This document shows, piece by piece, positions 12,228-20,097 of a stretch of DNA of 64,000 nucleotides. The notes beneath the pieces were generated by a model. That model had not been told where the DNA came from. It worked only from the letters and a program-made list of their open reading frames with translations, and searched no databases. This DNA is from Cryptomeria japonica (Eukaryota > Streptophyta > Pinopsida > Cupressales > Cupressaceae), in the NCBI RefSeq assembly GCF_030272615.1, contig NC_081409.1, positions 19,532,260 through 19,596,259 of the forward strand, written 5' to 3'. Numbering within the stretch: position 1 is the first letter of the stretch; each line of letters opens with the position of its first letter. The translations under genes and the position numbers were made by a program.

Positions 12228-12296
12228 TCACGCAAGCATGATTGAGGCCTATAGCCCAACAAGGTACCGAAACAAGATGTAGTCACATAAACATGA
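12228..12296 (-). ncRNA. Paired small leader hairpins (element F)
   Basis: The minus strand has TCATGTTTATGTGA (12296-12283) and TCATGCTTGCGTGA (12241-12228). Both fold into five-base stems around a four-base loop, CUUG in the second. E has TCATGCTTGCATGA and TCACGCTTGCGTGA at the matching places, with paired changes. Confidence 0.5.
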
Positions 12297-12917
12297 TTGA
12301 GACCGTGAGGCCCTACAAAATACTCGATATGAGAGATCTCAAAGAGAAAACTCAAATAATCCCATCCTCTGAGACTTTAATCACCAAAGGCCTATTTATT
12401 ATAGTGAGTTGGAATGCTCAGGTTGAGATGTACTCACTTGGGTCATTCTCACAGGGTGATTACTTTTTCCCACTGTGACAGACCCGCTAAATGTACACAA
12501 ATCTCAAAACTTAGAAAAAAGCTTCGAGAGTCTAGATTTCTGATTGTCTATAAAAGACAAGAGCATACTCTCCTACCTCTTAGATTTTTCTGAAAACACA
12601 AAAGACAGATTTGTTCTTTAACTAGATAGCATTTTAAGTGCCTAAGAAAATACTAAATGAATACACAATGTTTAGTCGATTCTCCTTAAGCAACCTGCAA
12701 AACCAATATGTTAGCAGTCATTTTCTTCTTGATTCTTTGGCAGGCATATGTTTGATTGATAGATTCTTTGACAAGCATCCTAAAAACATTAAAATCCCAA
12801 AATTAGTTTCCAAAATAACATAAAAAATAATTATCAAAAGAAAATTCTAGCATGCAAACTATAACTTAAACTAATCTAACAAGAGTTTCCATTTTTTATG
12901 ACTATCCTAGTTATGAC

Positions 12918-13485
12918 AGTTTTGATAGTACTTCACTCTGTCATTTATAACTTTTTAACCAGAGATAGGTTGGAAAATATCTTTAGTGGAAATGTGGAAA
13001 ACTTGGTTTTAAAAAACATATTAAAATTTAGGTTAAATCCAACGGTTCAATAAAAAGTTATGCTCTCCGAACCGAGACCTTTTTTGACTATCACAGAAAA
13101 ATGAGTAAAATGGCAGTCCTGCACTCTGTCAATCATAACTTTCAAACCCAAAATCTTTAGAAAATTCCCTTTGGTGAACCTGTATAAAACTTGAGTTTAC
13201 ACAACATATAAAACATTAGTATGGATCCAATAGTTCAATAAAAAGTTATTCTCTCCAAACCGAGACCATTTTTGACTGTCATAGAAGAATGAGTAAAATG
13301 ACAGTCCTGCACTCTGTCAATCATAACTTTCCAACCAAAAATCTTTAGGAAAATCCCTTCGGTGAACCTGTAGAAAACTTGATTGTAAATAAAATATCAA
13401 AAATTGGTTGAGATCCAATAGTTCAATAAAAAGTTATTCTCTCCAAACCGAGACCATTTTTGACTGTCATAGAAGAATGATAAAA
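12918..13485 (-). repeat. 190-bp tandem repeat, three copies, in F leader
   Basis: Three units of about 190 bp start near 12918, 13113 and 13303. Each holds CACTCTGTCAATCATAAC (first copy diverged), a GTGAACCTGTAGAAAAC-like stretch, CAATAAAAAGTTATTCTC and CCAAACCGAGACC. Units 2 and 3 are most alike. Confidence 0.88.
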
Positions 13486-13570
13486 AAGAAAGATTTTTAT
13501 TTGCAAATTTAACACATGTTTATTAGTTATAAAAACCAAACATTAAATTTTTTCAAGAAACATTAGAAAT

Positions 13571-13607
13571 CCTGTAGTTGTGGGTTTGAGCCCAATGGTG
13601 GGCGCTA
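13571..13607 (-). promoter_or_regulatory. Primer-binding site matching tRNA-Lys
   Basis: On the minus strand the sequence three to four bases after the LTR end begins TAGCGCCCACCATTGGGCTC. The + strand reads as the 3' half of a lysine tRNA: anticodon-stem strand, variable loop, T-arm GTGGGTTTGAGCCC and acceptor GGTGGGCGCTA. The match of about 37 nt is much longer than the usual 18 nt or less. A, C and E use a different primer site (TGGTGAACCCGACGTG), so F differs in priming. Confidence 0.85.
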
Positions 13608-13611
13608 GAAA

Positions 13612-14729
13612 TGTGTGTGTGAAAAGTGGACCTATATCTATATCTGCAATACACAACACTTCAATCAAGTCATTACATGCATGGTTAGTCAGATATAATC
13701 AATGAATAATAAACCATAACAAATCGACCCATTGCCTTCTAAAAGATGCGAGTATAAGATTGCTCTCAGATCATTTAGCAATACCAGTGACTAGACAACA
13801 TCAAGATGAAGGATTTTATCTATATGAACATGATGAATGCTAGATGGATGCAATATTGATCTAACAAGATTTAAGCAATATTAAGCTAAATGATTTAATC
13901 AATATGAAATAATTAATATGCAATATATCAATGAGTCTAGAGCAAAAACAGTATAATAACGATGTATTCTCCAGCCTCTTTTTGAATGAGAGATGAGCCT
14001 AAATTTATAGAAAATTCAAAAAGAAACCAACGGTTGAGATCAAATGATGATGAGCGGTCAAGATATTCCAAGAGGAAGCACAATCTAGGTGAATTGATGT
14101 GATTGGATGCTTTTCTCAGTTTTAGAGGAAATTGAACTAAAATTAAGATTAAATCATGAAAAAACTGATTTAAAGGAAATTGAACTAAAATTAAGATAAA
14201 ATTAGGAAAAAACTGATTTATTATCTATTTCATTCAATTTTAATATTTAATTGTTTTAATTGCTTTCTTTGAGATTATCTATCAATTTTTAATTTGTTTT
14301 TTTCAAGATTATCTCCAATTGATTTCTTTTCTCAATTAATTCCTTTCTTGGTCAATTAATTCCTTTTTTGATTTATTTCCATTTTTGAAGATTTGTGCTC
14401 ATAATTGATTTATTTAATTGAATTAATTCCTCTTTCTTGATTTGTTTCCTTTTTTGAAGATTTATGGCAATTTGATTTATTTAATTAAATATGCTAGGAT
14501 ATATAATTAAAATAAATAAGATAATTGTTTAAAATGATTTACTTGGAATGATTAATTAATTAAATAAATATTTAATTAATATTGAGTTATTAATTTGCCA
14601 TGTGACATTTGATGATTTTAGGAATTAATTGTGTGCTCAAGATTTATTTAATTGCCTTTGATTAGGACCTTGGTGACGTTGTCGAAATTAGGGGCCCATG
14701 GTTTAGATGACCATTTTTGTGGTATTACA
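13612..14729 (-). repeat. 5' LTR of element F
   Basis: Direct repeat of 4423-5525. On the minus strand it runs from TGTAATACCACAAAAATGG at 14729 to ...CACACACA at 13612. TATAAATTT lies at 14009-14001. Transcription of F would start here and run leftward. Confidence 0.95.
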
Positions 14730-14734
14730 AGAAG

Positions 14735-15230
14735 GTCCTAATTGAACAAGAAATAATTAAAATATTCAAAGAAAACAAAGAGGATTTTAAAGGAAAAGAC
14801 AAGCCAAGATTTTGGAATAAAAATAAGAACACAGTCAATGATGGTGTTGTTGATGCCAATATAGTACAGCCCAAAATCATTTTCTCTAGATCAAGCTCTA
14901 CAAACAATCAAATGAATACTCAAACAACTTCAAAACCACGAAGGAAATACACCCATTGGGAGAACCGTTTGATTCAACTTTCAAGAAGCTAGTGCCAAAC
15001 AAAATAATAACAATTCCAGATATGCCTCCATATGAGCCAAAGGTCAAACCAAATTGGTGGAATGGCGATGAATACTGTGAATATCACAAAAGCAAGGGTC
15101 ATAAAATAGGAAATTTTCATTGGCTGAAGAACATTATACAAGATTTTATTGATAGAGGAGACATTGAGATCGAAGGACACTCATCTAATCAAGAACATGA
15201 AATGTTTAAAGAACCATTCCCAAAACATGA
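14735..15230 (+). pseudogene. gag: Gag, C-terminal part, of element A
   Basis: Continues the gag frame interrupted by F, as VLIEQEIIKIFKENKED and KPRFWNKNKNTVNDGVVDA, collinear with element C gag. A frameshift near 14950 leads to the zinc-knuckle region CEYHKSKGHKIGNF followed by WLKNIIQDFIDRGDIEIEG. The last cysteine of the C-X2-H-X4-H-X4-C knuckle is Phe here, so the metal site is damaged. Confidence 0.88.
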
Positions 15231-15429
15231 CAAGGGAAAAGCTAAAGCCACGGATGAGCAGACCAACTATACCAGAGCATCATATAACTATGATTCAACT
15301 ATCAATCACATTTCAACGAATAATTATGTCTCTACCATTATCATCAAGGACAAAATGCCTGAAAATTCTACCCAAAGACACAAGGTTGTCCTAAAAGGCA
15401 TTGGACCTTCTTCTGAATCTTCCTCTGAA

Positions 15430-16152
15430 TGTAATGTCACAACTTGTAGAGGTAAAGTCACCCTGCAAGGTTCTCCAACTAAAACCACCACTTCCTCATC
15501 AGCCAAAATTGAGTACAACCTAGTAGAACGGTTAGGGAGGACGCCCACACTTATCTATATCCTTGAGCTTTTACGCATATCCCCCACACATAAAGCCATT
15601 CTTGACAAAAATTTAAGAGACACTTCTATCCCCACAGATCTGAACGTGGACCAGTTTCAAGCCATCGTGGGATACCTTTCTGTTCCATACTCCCTTATAT
15701 TCACAGAAGCTGGTGATGCCTCTGTGAGCCAACCACATAATGCACCTTTCCACATTGAAGCCTTCCTACACAAACATTGAATAAAATGAGTCCTGATAGA
15801 TGGAGGATCTGGTCTCAATATATGTACTTTGAACACTCTCAAGCAATTGGGATATTCTGAAAAGGCTATGAATTCTACACATGCAATCACCATAAAAGCA
15901 TATGATGATGAAGAGCGTTCATCCAAGGGCACAATCACCTTACCTCTTAGAGTTGGGCCAGTTACGAAGGATGTGGTTTGTCAAGTCCTTGATCTAGAGA
16001 TCACATACAACAGATTGCTAGGACATCCATGGATTCATGAGATGAATGCAGTACCATCTACATACCATCGATGTATCAAGTTTCCACACAATGGAGTGGA
16101 AGTTACCATCAAAGCCGACCCAAACCCATTCATATATTGCAACAATCTGTGA
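15430..16152 (+). pseudogene. Retropepsin-like protease of element A
   Basis: The frame carries a helical approach region (SPTHKAILDKNLRDTSIP, DLNVDQFQAIVG), then after a stop at 15778 the active-site strand VLIDGGSGLNIC and the second lobe AITIKAYDDEERSSKGTI and LLGHPWIHEM. This is the aspartic-protease layout of Ty3 elements; the usual D-T/S-G is D-G-G-S-G here, a form often seen in plant Ty3 proteases. One in-frame stop before the active site and another directly after HKH break it. Element C has the homologue at 31955-32698. Confidence 0.85.
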
Positions 16153-16343
16153 CCTAGATCAAAAATAACAATCCCTTTCAATTAAGAGGCTATTCCTTCA
16201 TTAGCATATGTTGATCCTGAATCATTAAAACCTTCTACATCAAAAAAAGCAGAGCTAAAAGAAAAATTCAAGGTTAATTTCATGTTGATCAACTCCCACT
16301 ATCTCCTAAGGTATTCAGTCAATAAGAACAACCTACAAACAAT

Positions 16344-17321
16344 TTGCAATATCAAGGAATTGGGTGTGAACCACCTAGTGTTGTGGCTACTAAGTCTGAA
16401 TGCAAATCGCCTCTAGTGGTGCAAGTAGCTCTTGATATGAATAATCCTAAGAGTGGTTCCAGCAAAGAATCTATTGAGCATATCGCCAGCCCTCTTGAGA
16501 ACTCACATGGCCTTACCATTTCATCCTCTCCTTCCATTTCCACTCCACTTCCAGACTTGGAACAACAAGAATTACAAAAGCCCTTACTCATTGGGGATAA
16601 AAAATTAAGCTTTGAAAAGAAAAATCTAAAAGTCAAAAATAAAGAAAAGTCCTTTAGTCCAAATCAAAATCAAAAGCTATTGGACTCTGAAAAAATCAAA
16701 GTCAAGGATAAAAATGCTATGAAAGAAAAAGAGCAAGAGATGATCTCCCCTAATATCAAAATAACTGGGGGCAAAAGTTCTACAATTTTAAGTCAAAAAA
16801 CATACTTGTTGATCCTAAGTCTCCATCATGCCATCCTACTTTCACTTCTTTTCACAATCATAAGCCTTCATAACTCATCCACTTATTCCACATGTCCATT
16901 CCCTTCTGGCGATACATCATGGACCTTTAATGGAACTTCCTTGAAGGACTTTGTTATCAGGGATGACCAAACTTCTTTAGGTGACACGCACATGGGCCTA
17001 CATAGTCCACACACTAGTAATTCTATCTTAGTTCCTTCATCAAGGAAGACAATCACTCGAGCTACACATCATTCAGTCCAGGAACGTCGAAGCTACAATC
17101 GTAAGATAAAGCCTCACACATTTGAGGTGAGTGACTTAGTCCTTAGAGAAAACCCAAAAAATCAACAAGACAGAGAGAAGGGCAAGTTCAAACCAAATTG
17201 GCTTGGTCCTTACATCATTACAACAGCCTACAGATCTGGTGCATATCAGCTCTCAACTCCAGAGGGAGAACCTTTGGAGGATCCTATCAACAGCATGCAC
17301 CTTCATAGTTTTTACACATAA
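16344..17321 (+). CDS. Fusion ORF: unknown linker plus integrase GPY/F tail (element A)
   Basis: A 325-codon open frame. Residues about 1-150 are Ser/Lys/Glu-rich. Residues about 150-180 hold a hydrophobic run, TYLLILSLHHAILLSLLFTI, that could be a membrane segment, followed by NSST and NGTS. The last 80 residues are the C-terminus of a Tat integrase: KPHTFEVSDLVLRENPKN, KFKPNWLGPYIITTAY and GAYQLSTPEGEPLEDPINSM, ending like E at 57308 and B at 25562. RT, both RNases H and the integrase core are missing between protease and this tail. The frame is intact across the join, unlike its neighbours. The function of the linker is unknown. Confidence 0.75.
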   Translation: MQYQGIGCEPPSVVATKSECKSPLVVQVALDMNNPKSGSSKESIEHIASPLENSHGLTISSSPSISTPLPDLEQQELQKPLLIGDKKLSFEKKNLKVKNKEKSFSPNQNQKLLDSEKIKVKDKNAMKEKEQEMISPNIKITGGKSSTILSQKTYLLILSLHHAILLSLLFTIISLHNSSTYSTCPFPSGDTSWTFNGTSLKDFVIRDDQTSLGDTHMGLHSPHTSNSILVPSSRKTITRATHHSVQERRSYNRKIKPHTFEVSDLVLRENPKNQQDREKGKFKPNWLGPYIITTAYRSGAYQLSTPEGEPLEDPINSMHLHSFYT

Positions 17322-17420
17322 GCTCTTCAGAGTATCCAAATTTAAAAATACAAACAAAAAAACAAATCAAAAAAACATTCAAAAATACAAAAAAATCATA
17401 AACATTAAAAATCGTTACTT
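17322..17420 (+). other. A-rich spacer after the integrase tail
   Basis: Runs of AAAAATACAAAC and AATCAAAAAAAC follow the stop codon, as in E at 57340-57430. No coding content. Confidence 0.6.
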
Positions 17421-17565
17421 GGTGAAAACCTAGCAAACAAGCGCCTTGTGACACAAAAAAATTGAAAAATAAAAAAAGTAAAGAGAAATAATTTTGTCCA
17501 ATGGTGAAAACCACTTCAGTGGCACCCTAGGCAAGTACCATGGTGAAAACCGAGTCACTGGCGCT
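17421..17565 (+). ncRNA. Three copies of the two-stem hairpin motif (element A)
   Basis: Copies at 17421-17445, 17503-17526 and 17542-17565. The middle copy has outer stem GGTG/CACC, an AAAA bulge and inner stem CCACT/AGTGG, where E has CCTG/CAGG: the stem is kept while the bases differ. The third pairs GGTG with CGCT through G-U pairs. The spacer between copies 2 and 3 is CTAGGCAAGTACCAT, as in E. Confidence 0.65.
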
Positions 17566-18304
17566 ATGTGTAGAGACATTGTTCTTCCCTCCTTCGAGAT
17601 TCAATATCATCCTTCACTTTGCACACACTCACAGCCTATCCATCCATAATAAATTAGCTCCTATATGTGGCTAAGGAAAATCCTAAGTCTAGTGATGGGC
17701 ATGGAACTAAGAGCATCATATGTTCCGAGGAGTATAGTTTCTTCCATTTTTCTTTAGTCTACTCGCGCACAATCCACAATAAAGCAACATTTACATCGCA
17801 AATCCACAATAAAGTTCTGCCTTCTCCGCAATAAAGTATCAGTTTCATGGATTCAGTTAGTTTCAGATGAGACACGAGCAGCAATGGGCTTCAACAAATC
17901 AAATCTTTCAATAGACTCATATAACATATGGTTCAGTGTTATCTATCCTTTTGTGAAAGTAAACATTGTGACCACAATCAAATAGACTTATACAAGTGAC
18001 AAGAGACACTAAACTTGACGACTACTGTGGATGTTGGTGTCGAGTCTTGGTTTTCTTTTGATTTTATCTTTCTGGTGACATGTCTTTTAGTTTTTCTAGG
18101 ATGTCTCTGACTAGAGATTTTATCTCCAGGATGTCTTTGACTAGAAAGGTGAGGATTGGGTATCGTCACCTATTTTTCTTTGTTGTTTGTGGATTGTCTC
18201 TTAGTAATGCTATGACTTGTCCAAGGATATGAGGACACTATGAGTCTAAAGTGAACTGGGGCATCCCTTGTTTGCAACTGTATGATCTCCATGCAAATGG
18301 GTAC
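17566..18304 (+). other. Element A 3' region, left part
   Basis: No gene recognised. AATCCACAATAAAG occurs twice around 17770-17815 and a GATGTCTYTGACTAGA repeat at 18098-18145. The stretch GTGAACTGGGGCATCCC near 18251 resembles ACAAACTGGGGCAACTA in E at 58533, which supports a common origin. It ends with GGTAC (18300-18304), the left target duplication of the B/C insertion, and resumes at 37614. Confidence 0.5.
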
Positions 18305-19702
18305 TGATGCTCTGCAAAATGGGTTAGAAAATCTGTTTGATGGCAACACACACAAGAGCACAAGAAACAAGCATTAGTGTTAGCAACAAAACATTATCCT
18401 AAACAGGCATATCAAGAGAGATATTAAGCATGAAATAGAAAGCATACAAACATAGAATAGATAAACTATACTCCTCCAAATTCTAATCAAGATGCTCATA
18501 GTTGCTTCTCCCTTGTTCCTCCCCTCTCCAAGTTCCACATGAGTGTAGCTCTCAGTAGCTTTTTGCACTATGGATGACTTATAGAGGTTCAATATTGTAG
18601 ATGATTATGAAAGGTATGCAAATGCAAGCTTGATAACCAAAGAAAGATGAGTTATCTAAATGCTATTTGTTAATTTTAACCAAAAGGGTGAATATGACTA
18701 ATTATGTTGAAATGCTCTCTAAAATTTTCTATAACTTAGATGCATACAAGTTTTTAGGATCTGGAGTATGAAGAAATGAGCTCTATTTATAGGAAAAATG
18801 GAGCAATGGATGGTTGAGATTGAGTAATCTCAACAAGGGTCAGGATTGAATGATATTCAATCCATGTGAAGGATTTCAACCCAATCCCAAGATGACAAGT
18901 GTCAATATGAGATAGGTTGAGAGGAGAGGGAATAAGCATTAAATGCTTGACATGACCTAAGAGTTAACTTAGGAGTTAAGGTCAAGATTGGGTTGAGTGA
19001 ATAAATTATTTATTCAAAGAATAAAATTTTTATCCAATGGATAAACTCGTGTGCAAAGGTTAAAGGGATAACAATGTCAAAGCAATAAATGCTTGAGGAG
19101 ACACATGAGTCACATGAGGGTTGAGTCAGGGGTTAACCATAAATGGTCATGTAAGAGCCATAAGTGGTTTGGAAAACTTTAGAGGTTAATTTGTTGAACA
19201 CACAAAGAATTTAATGTTTTTCAAAGACTTTGAAGTCTTTGAGAAGTGACTACAAGTTGCTTAGGAATGTGACAATAATTAGGGGATAGATTAGGTTAAT
19301 TAGGAAGGGTTTAGAAGAATCTAGAAGGGAGTTAGGATTGCAAGTGGGTTTGGTGGGTGAGAGAAAATAGGATTTTAATTAAAATAAAATTAATTTATTT
19401 CAATTTGTGGTTGCAACTTGCATTTGTAGGAAAATGCAAGTGGGGGGGGATTTAATGATTTAAATAAATGTTTTATTTAATTTATTTAAAAGAGTAAATA
19501 GAATTTATTCATTTAATTGATTGTGAATTTGGTTTAATAAATTAATTAAAATAAATTGAATAATTTATTTAATTAATAGGAGAATGTTTTTGAAGATGAA
19601 ATTAATTAAATGTTAATTTAATTAACTGATGGCTAGTGGGTTTTTAATCAAATAAATAGCAAATATTCATTTAATTAAAATGGACAGATTTATGTGACTA
19701 CA
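18305..19702 (-). repeat. 3' LTR of element B
   Basis: The minus strand starts TGTAGTCACATAAATCTGTCC at 19702 and ends CATTTTGCAGAGCATCA at 18305. TATAAATAG lies at 18791-18783. A frame of 70 codons (18592-18380, minus) beginning at TTG is kept in all three LTR copies of this family. U3 is AT-rich with ATTAATTAAATAAAT palindromes. Confidence 0.92.
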
Positions 19703-19856
19703 TTTGCCCCTCTTTGAGATGGTGTGGTTTATCGCATCGTTTCAAAGAAAGAGAAAATAGGTGTGAAGAAATATGCCCCATAAAATGTTAATTTAATGGG
19801 TGGTATGCCCCCTCGAGAGATGGGCCGAAAATTTCAAAAAATCGGGCAATCTCTCG
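19703..19856 (-). promoter_or_regulatory. Polypurine tract and upstream hairpins of element B
   Basis: On the minus strand AAAGAGGGGCAAA (19715-19703) abuts the LTR. Upstream, CGAGAGATTGCCCGA and TCGGCCCATCTCTCG form a long stem (19856-19814) whose 3' arm runs into CGAGGGGGCATAC, a second purine tract. The arrangement recurs in A (41427-41641) and E (61739-61880). Confidence 0.75.
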
Positions 19857-19994
19857 AAAAAGAATGAAAATTGGAGGGGTGGTAGAAGAGAAGAATTTAA
19901 CAATACTGGTGAAAAAATAGAAGAAATGGGAGGCTCGGGAAGTTCACAGGGACCACGACGGTGAGCGAGGGAAAATTAGGGTTACGGTGAAGGG

Positions 19995-20000
19995 TATATA
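19995..20000 (+). promoter_or_regulatory. Putative TATA box of the antisense PMD gene (element B)
   Basis: TATATA within GGGTATATATGGCGG lies 98-103 bp before the ATG of the PMD gene on the + strand, antisense to the element. A and E have TATA-like boxes about 90-100 bp before the matching ATG. Confidence 0.5.
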
Positions 20001-20097
20001 TGGCGGAAAGGGGTGAAAACAAACTCATTTGCATTCGCGTCCATAATGAAATTTGAGCTATGGGAGTGACCTTTTGGAAAAGAAAGTAACAGTCAGG

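Larger units (their letters stand above)
11362..13570 (-). other. Leader of element F
   Basis: Non-coding leader between primer site and gag-like ORF. The part at 12200-12480 is homologous to E's leader (52480-52740), sharing the order CCCAAGTGAGTA, CTCACTATAATAAATA, GGGCCTCACGGTCT and two small hairpins (12283-12296 and 12228-12241). The part at 12918-13485 is a tandem array described separately. The remainder (11362-12180, 12490-12910) shows nothing recognisable. Confidence 0.6.
4423..14729 (-). mobile_element. Element F: complete non-autonomous Tat-like LTR retrotransposon
   Basis: Two LTRs in direct orientation (4423-5525 and 13612-14729) bound the element, and perfect 5-bp duplications AGAAG sit at 4418-4422 and 14730-14734. 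On the minus strand the order is 5' LTR, tRNA-Lys primer site, leader, a gag-like ORF with a zinc knuckle, a long low-complexity stretch, paired small hairpins, a 30-bp array, polypurine tract and 3' LTR. No protease, RT, RNase H or integrase was found, so F must have moved with proteins from another element. The LTRs differ by roughly a few percent by eye. Confidence 0.96.

Noticed and set aside
13571..13607. tRNA-Lys gene
   Set aside because: Only the 3' half of the tRNA is present, placed exactly where a primer-binding site belongs.
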